From assembly GCF_009689585.1 (NCBI RefSeq), contig NZ_AP018694.1, forward strand, positions 3,239,001 through 3,303,000: 64,000 bases of DNA. Direction: 5' to 3'. The notes below the pieces were generated by a model. The model was not told the DNA's origin and ran no database searches. It saw only the letters and a program-made list of their open reading frames with translations. This DNA comes from Aquipluma nitroreducens (lineage in GTDB: Bacteria > Bacteroidota > Bacteroidia > Bacteroidales > Prolixibacteraceae). This document shows, in pieces, positions 1 through 7,942 of the stretch; the first letter of the stretch is position 1, and every line of letters starts with the position of its first letter. Both the position numbers and the translations under genes were made by a program.

Positions 1-1522
1 TAGTGCTTACCGAATCCAAAGCTGCCAATGCTTCAGTAAAGTTATTTCGGAACAAATGCAGATCGGCCCGTGCAAATATTCTCAGCGGCGTGGCGAGACT
101 GTCGTCCTCAAGGTTTTCGCTGATGAATAGCGAAAGATCCATGGCATCGTTGGCAATCAGCTTCGATGTACTTGCCCTCAAAGCATCGAGCTGAGCTTTT
201 GCCCACTTGAAATTGCCCATGTAATAACCAAGTTTCGCTTTCTTAAATTTCACATCATCGCCCAACGGATTGGCTTTATTGCTCTCTATCACCTGAGAAT
301 AAGATATTACCGCCTCCCACAAATCGCCTGAATACACATAAACATCAGACAGCTCAGCTTTCAGAGCCGAAATTTCCTGAACGTTGACACCTGCCATTCC
401 AAGCCCGTCAGTCAAAATTCTGATGGCTTCAGCAGGTTGGCCGAGGTAAAAGGCAAGTAAATGAGCATATTCAATCTGAAGCGCTGTTGTTTTCACTGAA
501 ATGCCGAGAGTTGCGAAGGTCTTGGTGAACTGGTTTTGAAGGTCTTTGGCACGAACTGCATCCAGAATGCCGTTGTCAATAAAACGATCATAATTCATTT
601 GCATTTTCTGCTGATAGGCCAGATTGTAATATTCTGCATTTTTCCCTTTCCCGATTAAATAATCGTAGGCTTTTGCGGCATCATCGTAGTATTTATTGGA
701 GGCCGAAACATTGGCTAGATCAAATACATTGGCATCTTCGGTTTCGGTTCGTTTGTCGAGGGCAATGGCTTGCCGGGTCGCGGCAATAAAATTTTTATCC
801 TGAATGAATAGCCAGATCAGCAGCCGGTTATAAATCAATTGTGTTGGTTCTTGCTGAATGCGTTTCAGGACATAGTTTTTCAGTTGTTTACTGATGTCGC
901 CATCGTTGTCCATCGACAGAACCGATTGAAGGTTGCTCTTTACTATTTCCAGATTGCTTTCCTTTTGCTTCATCCATTCCATGTACTCGTTCAGCATTCG
1001 GTCGTAGTTGCGCATGTAATAATAAATTCGCGCCAATTCATAATTGTAAATGGCTGGATTCTGTGTCGAACGGGCTTTGATGTAAACTTTCTCGGCATAT
1101 TCGTATTCGCGACGGTTAAGGAACTGGTTGGCAAGGTTCGGATATTCAGTTGGATTACCAGAAAGCGACGAAATTGCTTTTTCATACATTTTAGCCGATT
1201 CGGGTATCTGCCCCTGAGCCTTTTTCAGGAATCCCCACTGAACGTACCAATAAGAATCGGCAGAATTGCCACGGAGTCCTTTTTTTATTGCTTTTTCAGC
1301 CTTGTCGTAATCCGGAATTCCCAATAAACAATCGAAATAAATATTGAAATAACCTTCTGATTTGGTGCTTGTATACAATTGCTCGTACAGCTCGGCCGCT
1401 TTACCAAACTCCTTGTTCTGGTAATATTTGCTGGCCAGATTTGCCATATTTTGCAAATCGTTGTTTTGCCCAAATAAAATCGCCGGCGTCAACAGAAATA
1501 AAATCCAGAGCAAAGTCCTCAT
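1..1522 (-). CDS. TPR-repeat protein, secreted (3' end outside window)
   Basis: This minus-strand frame is open from an ATG at 1522 to the left edge, so 507 residues are visible and the C-terminus is missing. It starts with a signal peptide (MRTLLWILFLLTPAILFGQ, cleavage probably before QNN). The rest is alpha-helical with degenerate 34-residue tetratricopeptide repeats (for example KYYQNKEFGKAAELYEQLY and SAKMYEKAI). It is probably a periplasmic or envelope scaffold. The gene is divergent from lipA. The TPR fold is well supported; the specific partner is unknown. Confidence 0.85.
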   Translation of the reverse strand, partial: MRTLLWILFLLTPAILFGQNNDLQNMANLASKYYQNKEFGKAAELYEQLYTSTKSEGYFNIYFDCLLGIPDYDKAEKAIKKGLRGNSADSYWYVQWGFLKKAQGQIPESAKMYEKAISSLSGNPTEYPNLANQFLNRREYEYAEKVYIKARSTQNPAIYNYELARIYYYMRNYDRMLNEYMEWMKQKESNLEIVKSNLQSVLSMDNDGDISKQLKNYVLKRIQQEPTQLIYNRLLIWLFIQDKNFIAATRQAIALDKRTETEDANVFDLANVSASNKYYDDAAKAYDYLIGKGKNAEYYNLAYQQKMQMNYDRFIDNGILDAVRAKDLQNQFTKTFATLGISVKTTALQIEYAHLLAFYLGQPAEAIRILTDGLGMAGVNVQEISALKAELSDVYVYSGDLWEAVISYSQVIESNKANPLGDDVKFKKAKLGYYMGNFKWAKAQLDALRASTSKLIANDAMDLSLFISENLEDDSLATPLRIFARADLHLFRNNFTEALAALDSVST

Positions 1523-1640
1523 GAACCAATTTTTTAGGTTTGAGTACAAAAATAACAAACCAAAACGTTTCCGCTTGGCTAATCTGAAATTTGTAAGATG
1601 AATTGATTTGCTATTCAGGAATAACTTCAGATTTTAAACT

Positions 1641-1648
1641 TAATTTTG
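1641..1648 (+). promoter_or_regulatory. Bacteroidota -7 element upstream of lipA
   Basis: TAATTTTG matches the Bacteroidota -7 consensus TAnnTTTG and lies 17 nt before the lipA ATG at 1666. No well-spaced -33 TTTG is visible. Transcription from here would begin after the in-frame ATG at 1603, which argues for the 1666 start. Confidence 0.5.
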
Positions 1649-1665
1649 GGCAAATTTTGATTCGA

Positions 1666-2532
1666 ATGACGACAGAAATGAAGGAACGGGAAAGACTTCC
1701 GCGATGGATGAAGATGCAACTACCCAAAGGTGAAAGCTATTCGAGAGTGAAGAATCTGGTGAACGAGCACCATTTACATACCATTTGTACCAGTGGCAAT
1801 TGTCCCAATATAGGAGAATGTTGGAATCGTGGAACCGCCACGTTCATGATTTTGGGCGACATCTGTACCCGAAATTGTAAGTTTTGCGGTGTTACTACGG
1901 GCAAACCATTGGCTCCCGATCCGGAAGAACCACACCGTATTGCAGAATCAGTTCGGATCATGCAACTGAAACATGCAGTGATTACTTCGGTTGACAGGGA
2001 CGATCTGGCCGATTTGGGTGCCGGTTTTTGGGCTGAAACCATCCGCGAGATCAAAAAGCTTAATCCTGAAACTAAAATTGAAGTACTGATTCCCGATTTT
2101 CAGGGAAAATCAGAGTTAATTCAAAAGGTAATTGAAGCTGCTCCTGAAGTGATTTCGCACAACATGGAAACTGTTGAGCGTTTGACTCCTCAAATTCGAA
2201 GCGCCGCCAAATACAGAACAAGCCTGGAAGTGATTCGAATTATCGCGACTTCCGGAATTGTGGCCAAATCGGGTATTATGCTGGGGCTGGGCGAAACTGA
2301 AGCTGAAGTTTTACAGGTAATGGACGACCTTTGGGAAGTAGGTTGCAAAGTAATGACCATTGGGCAATATCTGGCGCCAACCCTCGGTCACATTCAGGTG
2401 AAAGAATATATTACTCCGGAACAATTCGAAAAGTACCGAACAATCGGGCTTGAAAAGGGTTTCTCTTTTGTGGAAAGCAGTCCGTTGGTAAGGTCGTCGT
2501 ATCGGGCCGACGCACACGTTGAGGCAAAGTAA
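1666..2532 (+). CDS. lipA: Lipoyl synthase
   Basis: Radical SAM enzyme that inserts two sulfurs into protein-bound octanoyl groups to make lipoyl cofactor. The 288-residue product carries both diagnostic cysteine sets: C41, C46 and C52 for the auxiliary 4Fe-4S cluster, and C67-x3-C71-x2-C74 for the radical SAM cluster. It also has the C-terminal VRSSYRA segment, whose serine ligates the auxiliary cluster in the family. I chose ATG 1666 because family members start shortly before the RLPRWMK motif and a promoter-like box lies between 1603 and 1666. It is followed 54 bp later by lipB, so the two probably form one operon. Confidence 0.97.
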   Translation: MTTEMKERERLPRWMKMQLPKGESYSRVKNLVNEHHLHTICTSGNCPNIGECWNRGTATFMILGDICTRNCKFCGVTTGKPLAPDPEEPHRIAESVRIMQLKHAVITSVDRDDLADLGAGFWAETIREIKKLNPETKIEVLIPDFQGKSELIQKVIEAAPEVISHNMETVERLTPQIRSAAKYRTSLEVIRIIATSGIVAKSGIMLGLGETEAEVLQVMDDLWEVGCKVMTIGQYLAPTLGHIQVKEYITPEQFEKYRTIGLEKGFSFVESSPLVRSSYRADAHVEAK

Positions 2533-2586
2533 CTGAAGGATTGTCTTATAAGCCAATTGTATATACTATAATAAACTGACCAGAAA

Positions 2587-3255
2587 ATGGCAAATTTTAA
2601 TTACGAAGATCTTGGTCTGAAAGACTATAAAGAATGCTGGGATTATCAGGAAACAATACACAAACTAGTTGTCGATGATAAGTTGGCGAATAAGAAAAGC
2701 AGCGAAATCAATCGCTTTTTGCTGGTTGAACATCCGCATGTTTACACTCTGGGGAAAAGTGGAGACGAACATAATTTGCTGATCAACGGCGATTTCCTGA
2801 AAAAGATTGATGCTGTTTATTATAAGATCAATCGGGGAGGAGACATTACATATCACGGGCCCGGCCAGTTGGTTGGTTACCCGATTATCGATCTGGAAAA
2901 CTACAAGGTTGGAGTTAAAGATTTCATTTTTAAAATGGAACAGGCGATCATTCAAACCATTGCCGAATATGGACTTGACGGAGCCTTGAAAGATGGAGCT
3001 ACAGGTGTTTGGCTCGATTCAACCATTCCTGCGAAATCACGAAAGATATGTGCTATAGGTGTTCGGGTGAGCCGATATGTGTCGATGCACGGTTTTGCCC
3101 TGAATGTGAATACCGACATGAGGTATTTCAATTACATCAATCCGTGTGGTTTCATTACTTACGGAGTGACTTCCATCGAAAAGGAACTGGGGCGAAAGAT
3201 CGACATTCAGGAAGTGAAGGAAATTGTGAAAGCCAAGTTTAACGGGATTTATTAG
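2587..3255 (+). CDS. lipB: Octanoyl-[acyl-carrier-protein]:protein N-octanoyltransferase
   Basis: Transfers octanoyl from acyl carrier protein to lipoyl domains, the step before LipA. The 222-residue protein has the family signature RGGDITYHGPGQ (residues 83-94), the catalytic lysine K153 in SRKICAIG and the acyl-thioester cysteine C187 in INPCGF. Length is normal. It is the second gene of the lipA-lipB unit and converges with the cupin gene at 3315. Confidence 0.97.
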   Translation: MANFNYEDLGLKDYKECWDYQETIHKLVVDDKLANKKSSEINRFLLVEHPHVYTLGKSGDEHNLLINGDFLKKIDAVYYKINRGGDITYHGPGQLVGYPIIDLENYKVGVKDFIFKMEQAIIQTIAEYGLDGALKDGATGVWLDSTIPAKSRKICAIGVRVSRYVSMHGFALNVNTDMRYFNYINPCGFITYGVTSIEKELGRKIDIQEVKEIVKAKFNGIY

Positions 3256-3314
3256 TCTCGGAGTAATTCGGATTGTCAAATTTTCAGGTAATCGCCTAAC
3301 TAAAAATGTAACGG

Positions 3315-3653
3315 TTATAAAATGCGCGAAACTGTTGCAGGCCGTGGGGCTTTTACCACCAAAATACGGGCAACATTGTGGGTCGGATTGTAGATGTTGT
3401 GAATGATATTGGCAGGACTTTCAACCAGGCAGTCTTTCTCGCAAAGCTCTTCTTCGTCGCCAACCTGAATGACCGGCGTACCTTCGAGTACAATAAAAAA
3501 CACATCAACAGGTGTTTTGTGCGCTTTTAATCCTTCTCCTGGTTGAAGGGTAATGTGCGACACCTGAGCCGATTCTTTGTCGTACAATTTTCGAACATCA
3601 ACTCCATGAGGGTTTTGATGCAGTTCCTGATCCTGATACCTTGTTACTTTCAT
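3315..3653 (-). CDS. Small cupin-domain protein
   Basis: A 112-residue single-domain cupin. The double-stranded beta-helix core spans about residues 30-105, with the first metal-site motif reduced to LKAHKTPVDVFFIVLEG and a later IIHNIYN segment. The substrate cannot be deduced; small cupins of this type occur in redox and detoxification settings. ATG 3653 was chosen because the longer frame (to 3725) would begin inside the neighbouring insertion sequence. The IS left end sits 37 bp upstream and carries an outward TATTTTTG box that could drive this gene. Before the IS arrived, the gene would have lain 34 nt downstream of the DUF438 gene on the same strand. Confidence 0.8.
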   Translation of the reverse strand: MKVTRYQDQELHQNPHGVDVRKLYDKESAQVSHITLQPGEGLKAHKTPVDVFFIVLEGTPVIQVGDEEELCEKDCLVESPANIIHNIYNPTHNVARILVVKAPRPATVSRIL

Positions 3654-3692
3654 TGCGTTTATATTTAATGTGTCCAATCTAGGCATATTAGT

Positions 3693-3700
3693 CAAAAATA
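3693..3700 (-). promoter_or_regulatory. Outward-facing -7 element within the IS left inverted repeat
   Basis: TATTTTTG on the minus strand matches TAnnTTTG and points out of the insertion sequence toward the cupin start 40 nt away. The -33 region is not clearly conserved. The same box lies in the right inverted repeat, pointing outward on the plus strand. Confidence 0.45.
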
Positions 3701-3744
3701 GTTGGTAAAAAGCTTTGTAAAGCACACCAATATTGATAATACAG

Positions 3745-3776
3745 AAAGTTTGATGAACTTGGTTTCATCAAACTTT
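3745..3776 (+). promoter_or_regulatory. Hairpin covering the transposase start codon
   Basis: AAAGTTTGATGAA (3745-3757) and TTCATCAAACTTT (3764-3776) form a perfect 13-bp stem with a 6-nt loop. The transposase ATG (3753) is inside the stem. Transcripts reading in from outside would hide the start codon, a known way of damping transposase synthesis in IS10 and IS50; applying it here is inference. Confidence 0.6.
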
Positions 3777-4754
3777 TTATGTTTATGGAAAAATCAAAAA
3801 AAACGCTGTTGGGCCTGTGGATATACAGATGTTATTCGATGGGGAAAACAAGGGGGTAAGCAACGATTCAAATGTAAACGATGCGGAATTTTTCTAACTG
3901 AAAATCGTCCAGAACAGAGAATTCAAAACAGGTTTGTATGGTTCAGAAAGTGGATATTGGAACGTCAGACTTATCAAATTTTAAGCAGGGACAGCAGCCT
4001 ATCGCAAGCTACACTTCAACGGACATTTTACCATTTTTTAGAACAAGCGCCATTGGTCAAAATAATCAAGCGAGAGCGTGTTCATTTACGGATAGATGCC
4101 ACGTATTTTGCGCAGTTTTGTTTGGTTTGTTATCAAGACGATTTTGATGGCTACACCCAGCTGCATCGCTTTACTGACGGTGAACGCTATGAGGAAATCA
4201 AAGAGGATCTGGCTAACTTGCTCAAACTTGGGATTCAGATCGAAAGCATTACCACCGACGGTCATAAAAGTATCTTAAAAGCGATAAAAAGGTCAGTTCC
4301 AGAAGCTATCGTCCAACGCTGTCTGGTTCATATCCAGCGCATGTGCCTGCTGTGGCTAACACAGTATCCCAAACATCAGGCCGGACAGGAACTACGCAAA
4401 CTGGTGCTATTTATCCTTCGAATTAAATCAGAAAATGACCGGATTTACTGGACAAGAGAGTTTCTAAAATGGCATGAAACACACAAAGATTACTTGAATG
4501 AAAAAACATACAACACAGAAACCGGAAGATATTGGTACACACATAAACTGCTTCGCCGCTCTTATATAACCATCAAACGGGCTTTGCCAAACATGTTTCA
4601 TTACCTATCAAACCCAGATATACCCAAGACTACAAACGGGATAGAAGGATACTTCAGTCATCTTAAAAACCACCTGGATATCCATCGTGGGTTGACGGTA
4701 AAACACCGAATAAACTTCATCAAGTGGTACATTTATTTTGCTAACGCAAAATGA
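3753..4754 (+). CDS. IS256-family transposase, variant with N-terminal zinc ribbon
   Basis: DDE transposase of 333 residues. An N-terminal zinc ribbon (CWAC at 19-22 and CKRC at 41-44) precedes a MULE/IS256-type catalytic core. The likely acidic triad is D115 (LRIDATYF), D169 (TTDGHKS) and E298 (TNGIEGYFSHLK), with the CLVHIQR segment typical of the IS256 group between the second D and E. The frame is intact, so the element may still be active. A longer reading from a TTG at 3702 is less likely because it would start inside the inverted repeat. Confidence 0.9.
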   Translation: MNLVSSNFLCLWKNQKKRCWACGYTDVIRWGKQGGKQRFKCKRCGIFLTENRPEQRIQNRFVWFRKWILERQTYQILSRDSSLSQATLQRTFYHFLEQAPLVKIIKRERVHLRIDATYFAQFCLVCYQDDFDGYTQLHRFTDGERYEEIKEDLANLLKLGIQIESITTDGHKSILKAIKRSVPEAIVQRCLVHIQRMCLLWLTQYPKHQAGQELRKLVLFILRIKSENDRIYWTREFLKWHETHKDYLNEKTYNTETGRYWYTHKLLRRSYITIKRALPNMFHYLSNPDIPKTTNGIEGYFSHLKNHLDIHRGLTVKHRINFIKWYIYFANAK

Positions 4755-4927
4755 GTTTTTTTAAGCCATTGTGGGCATACCAGTAATAACAGAAAAAGGG
4801 CAGCTTGTTGGACTACCCTTGTATTACTGTTTATGCGTTAACCTTATTGCTGGCAGGTTGATCTCCATCAGAGCCTGCTTCCTCTTCGGATTAACTGCGT
4901 GGAGCTTACTAATTATTTTCCAAAAAA

Positions 4928-6139
4928 TCACCAACTATTTTTGACCACATTGCCCCAATCTAATAACCGCCTTTCTCCCTGAATGTTTCGTATTTCGGTT
5001 ATTTCCTGTGAGACTTCCACCACTCCTTTGTAATTTCCAAGTTCGTCGCGTACGGCAAAATATTGAATAAGAATGAATTCGCCCTTCAATTGAATCCAAA
5101 AGCTGGCTTTGTCTTTGTCTCCATTCCGGAAAGCTTCTACGATTTGCTCAACCACATGAACGCTTTCGTGCGGATGGCAGTTTTTCACGTCACGGCCAAT
5201 TATGGAATTGGTTCTCCGGAAAATTCGTTTTTCGGGTGTGGAGTAGAATTTTACTTTGTTGTTCTCGTCCACATAAGTGATGTCAACCGGTAAATGATTA
5301 AAAACAAGCATGATTTGCTCTGCGGATAAATAGCCGGTCTTCAAGTCCACTTCTCCTGAAAGTTCAGAAGTTGCCATGTTGATAGCTTCATTCCATATTT
5401 CAGGCGAAATAAATGGGAAGCCAATTTTAAGGCCTTCAGCAATTAGAGCCTTCAGTTCATTTTCAGGAATAATACCTGAAATAACAGGGAATAGAATTCG
5501 TTCTTCGCGGAATTTGATGGCGTAAATGTTGAAAAACAGATCTCCGACTAAGCGATTGAGTTTTTTGAGATCGAAGTCAGTGGCATTTAATAGCTGAATT
5601 GCCTCTTTGAGGTTTCGACGGATGTCGTCGTGGAACGACCACATTACCTGTACACAGCGATAGTCGGGTAAATACTTTTCGACCATTGGGAAAAGCACAT
5701 TTTCTTTAATTTGGTAATGCAAATCAATTTTGGACAAATCGGTAAGTTTATCTTTTAATTCGTCTTTTACCAGACGATTTCCCTGGTTGATTTCTTTCAA
5801 CAAAGGGCGAATCGCTTTCAGTTTTTGGTCAATCTGTTCGTTGTTTTGTATCAAAAAATCCAAAAAGCTTCCTGAAGCAGGTTCTGTGTAAGGGAATTCC
5901 TGAAGCGATTTGTTCAACAGATTGAGTGCTTTGTTGATGCCCATTTTTAGTCGTGGCATCGGAATTTGAAGGTTGACTAGCTCATCGACAACGGCTATTA
6001 CATCGCCGGGTTCGGCAAGGTCAATTACCTGCTGATAATTGGCTACCAATGCTGAAGTCATTTCTTCCTGAATAACCAATTGGAAGAGTTCTACTAATTT
6101 TTTTACTCTGCTCGCTTTATGATTGGTGAATTCTGACAT
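4928..6139 (-). CDS. DUF438 / hemerythrin-like / PAS protein, 3' end altered by IS insertion
   Basis: A 403-residue cytoplasmic sensor-like protein. An N-terminal DUF438 domain (about residues 8-80) is followed by a hemerythrin-like four-helix region (90-225) and a PAS domain (275-385). The hemerythrin region has H141, E146 and H170, but the second motif KFREERILFP has Ile where a ligand His often sits, so oxygen or iron binding is uncertain. The last six residues (VKNSW plus part of the preceding Val codon) and the TGA stop are read from the IS right end (4930-4945). Without the IS the frame would end LLDWGNV-TAA, so only the extreme C-terminus is changed and function is probably kept. Confidence 0.88.
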   Translation of the reverse strand: MSEFTNHKASRVKKLVELFQLVIQEEMTSALVANYQQVIDLAEPGDVIAVVDELVNLQIPMPRLKMGINKALNLLNKSLQEFPYTEPASGSFLDFLIQNNEQIDQKLKAIRPLLKEINQGNRLVKDELKDKLTDLSKIDLHYQIKENVLFPMVEKYLPDYRCVQVMWSFHDDIRRNLKEAIQLLNATDFDLKKLNRLVGDLFFNIYAIKFREERILFPVISGIIPENELKALIAEGLKIGFPFISPEIWNEAINMATSELSGEVDLKTGYLSAEQIMLVFNHLPVDITYVDENNKVKFYSTPEKRIFRRTNSIIGRDVKNCHPHESVHVVEQIVEAFRNGDKDKASFWIQLKGEFILIQYFAVRDELGNYKGVVEVSQEITEIRNIQGERRLLDWGNVVKNSW

Positions 6140-6267
6140 CTTTTGATATTTAAAATTCCCGAAATGTAATCAAAAGAAGTAACTTTTATCTCCGGAAAAG
6201 GTTTGCTACCTTGCGCTATATTTCATTTTAAAAAATCATAATTTATAACTGATAACTCATAATTTCC

Positions 6268-7179
6268 ATGGTTGATATTGACGAATTGGACGATAAGTTC
6301 AGCATTGAAGGCGAAGTTGGATTTGCCGAACTGGAAGAAGATTTGGTTTTTATTACGGTATCAAACAAATATGCCGATGCCGATATTTGTCTGTATGGTG
6401 CACACATCACGAGCTTCAGACCACACAACTCGATGGATTTGCTGTGGATGAGTCCCGATAGCTGTTTCGAAGTTGGTAAAGCAATTCGAGGCGGAATCCC
6501 GGTTTGTTTTCCTTGGTTCGGGCCACATAAAACAGATGAAGAAAAACCACAGCACGGCTTTGCCCGCCTGATGTATTGGGATGTGCTCTCAACGGCTACC
6601 AATCCTGCCGGCGAAACAATTATCAAATTGGAACTTAACTCTTCAGAAGAAACCAAGGCGTATTGGGCACATGATTTTCGTGCCGAGATGACTATTGTTG
6701 TTGGCAAAACGCTTGTTGAAACACTTAAAATCACCAACACTTCTGCCGTATCGTTCGACTACACCTGCGCTTTGCACACGTATTACAGCCTGTCTGCAAT
6801 TGAAAGTATTACGATTGAAGGATTGAAAGGATTGACATATTACAATCAGTTGACCAGAGAAAACGGTGTTCAGGAAGAAGAAAAGCTAGAGATAACGGAT
6901 GGTTTAACCCGCCATTACCTCAATACTGAAACTCCAGTAATTATTGACGACAGCGCCTTCCGTCGCCGGATTAAAGTGGATAAAAAAGGCAGCAAAGTGA
7001 CCACCGTTTGGAATCCGGGTGCAGAACCCTGTGCTAAAATTGGCGATCTGTCCGACGATGGTTACGAAACCTTTGTGTGCGTTGAGGCAACCAATGCATT
7101 CGATTATCCAATTCATCTGGCTCCTGGGGAATCGTTTGAAACTTCTGCCATTATTGGGTTGGAAGAAAAAATCTTTTAG
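6268..7179 (+). CDS. D-hexose-6-phosphate mutarotase (YeaD-type aldose 1-epimerase fold)
   Basis: Interconverts alpha and beta anomers of hexose 6-phosphates. The 303-residue protein shows the family hallmarks IRGGIPVCFPWFGPH (residues about 74-88) and QHGFARLMYWDV (about 94-105, catalytic His), then FDYTCALHTYYSL with the second His. The galactose mutarotase-type beta-sandwich length fits. The gene is divergent from the DUF438 gene and is followed 75 bp later by the YbaK homologue, with a G-rich repeat between them. Confidence 0.9.
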   Translation: MVDIDELDDKFSIEGEVGFAELEEDLVFITVSNKYADADICLYGAHITSFRPHNSMDLLWMSPDSCFEVGKAIRGGIPVCFPWFGPHKTDEEKPQHGFARLMYWDVLSTATNPAGETIIKLELNSSEETKAYWAHDFRAEMTIVVGKTLVETLKITNTSAVSFDYTCALHTYYSLSAIESITIEGLKGLTYYNQLTRENGVQEEEKLEITDGLTRHYLNTETPVIIDDSAFRRRIKVDKKGSKVTTVWNPGAEPCAKIGDLSDDGYETFVCVEATNAFDYPIHLAPGESFETSAIIGLEEKIF

Positions 7180-7218
7180 CAGGAACATGGGTTATAAAAT
7201 TCGAAAGCCAGAAACGAA

Positions 7219-7253
7219 AGCCCCCTCTTTTGGAGGGGGGTGGGGGAGGCTCT
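7219..7253 (+). repeat. G-rich intergenic repeat directly before the ybaK start
   Basis: CCCCCTC...GGAGGGGGG...GGGGGAGG is a C/G-tract palindrome related in wording to the repeats at 30561, 18084 and 60446. Its last block GGGGGAGG ends 7 nt before the ATG at 7255 and could act as a ribosome binding site. Confidence 0.6.
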
Positions 7254-7254
7254 T

Positions 7255-7725
7255 ATGAAAAAGACCAATGCTGCCCGCCTGCTTGATGCCAAATCAATCA
7301 ACTATGAACTGGCAGAATACGAGGTTAACGAAAATGACCTAAGCGCTGTTTCTCTGGCCAAAAAGATTGGGCAGGATGTGGAACAGATTTTCAAAACATT
7401 GGTGCTTCGGGGCGACAAGACCGGCGTGTTTGTTTGTGTAGTTCCCGGAGATACGGAAGTTGACTTGAAAAAAGCGGCCAAAGTATCCGGAAATAAGAAT
7501 TGTGCCATGGTTCACCAAAAGGAATTGCTCGGTTTAACCGGTTACATTCGCGGAGGGTGTTCTCCTTTAGGCATGAAAAAACCGTACCCGATTTACATAC
7601 ACGAAACCTGCCAGTTGTTCGATCTGATTTATATTAGCGCCGGACAGCGTGGTCTGCAACTCAAACTGAATCCTGAAGATATAGTGCAGATGACCGGAGC
7701 GGTTGTTTGCGATGTGGCAGAATAA
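7255..7725 (+). CDS. ybaK: Cys-tRNA(Pro)/Cys-tRNA(Cys) deacylase, YbaK/EbsC type
   Basis: Editing-type hydrolase that removes cysteine from mischarged tRNA(Pro). The 156-residue protein matches the family from MKKTNAARLLD to the end. Features include the conserved FKTLVL segment, VVPGDTEVDLKKAAK with the essential Lys, and GYIRGGCSPLGMKK. The ATG at 7255 was chosen because upstream codons fall in the G-rich repeat and the MxKTNAxRLLD start is family-typical. Confidence 0.93.
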   Translation: MKKTNAARLLDAKSINYELAEYEVNENDLSAVSLAKKIGQDVEQIFKTLVLRGDKTGVFVCVVPGDTEVDLKKAAKVSGNKNCAMVHQKELLGLTGYIRGGCSPLGMKKPYPIYIHETCQLFDLIYISAGQRGLQLKLNPEDIVQMTGAVVCDVAE

Positions 7726-7850
7726 GTTGTTTCGAGATACGGGTTCCGCGATACGAGCTTCTTTCTTGCAACCCGTAACCCGAAACTCGTAACAATTTTT
7801 GAACTTTTCTCCGGACTTCCAACTCCGGGCTTCCGACTTTTTTACACTTC
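7726..7850 (+). repeat. Word-palindrome intergenic repeat (CGAGTTTCGGGTTACGGGTT-type)
   Basis: Between ybaK and the TonB receptor lies an imperfect inverted repeat. The left arm (about 7731-7761) reads GTTTCGAGATACGGGTT... and the right arm (about 7768-7794) reads ACCCGTAACCCGAAACTCG. Short words ACCCG/CGAAACTCG recur within the arms. A second set, CTCCGGACTTCC/CTCCGGGCTTCC, follows at about 7809-7840. The same words return at 10140-10200 and 12797-12830. Confidence 0.6.
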
Positions 7851-7942
7851 ATCCATCTTTTCCGACAGTTCAGCAACTGAATTTTTCAGAAGAAATCGCT
7901 TTGCTTCAACTTTGAGCCATGAAACAACAGAAACTCAAAGTC

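Larger units (their letters stand above)
3691..4945 (+). mobile_element. IS256-like insertion sequence with 16-bp terminal inverted repeats
   Basis: The ends are defined by an exact inverted repeat: GTCAAAAATAGTTGGT at 3691-3706 and its reverse complement at 4930-4945, giving a 1255-bp element. It contains a single transposase gene (3753-4754) and about 175 bp of 3' non-coding sequence with small hairpins (an 8-bp stem CAGTAATA/TATTACTG bounds 4782-4830 approximately). The 8-bp flanks (3683-3690 and 4946-4953) do not match each other, so no target-site duplication is visible. The IR itself contains TATTTTTG reading outward at both ends. Confidence 0.88.

Noticed and set aside
839-1327. Plus-strand reading frame opposite the TPR gene
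   Set aside because: Low-complexity hydrophobic translation antisense to a continuous TPR reading frame.
1603-1665. Earlier in-frame ATG for lipA
   Set aside because: A TAATTTTG promoter element lies at 1641-1648, downstream of it, and the extra 21 residues do not resemble the family N-terminus.
3702-3752. Longer transposase reading from a TTG inside the IS left inverted repeat
   Set aside because: Starting in the terminal repeat is unlikely and an ATG follows at 3753 before the zinc ribbon.
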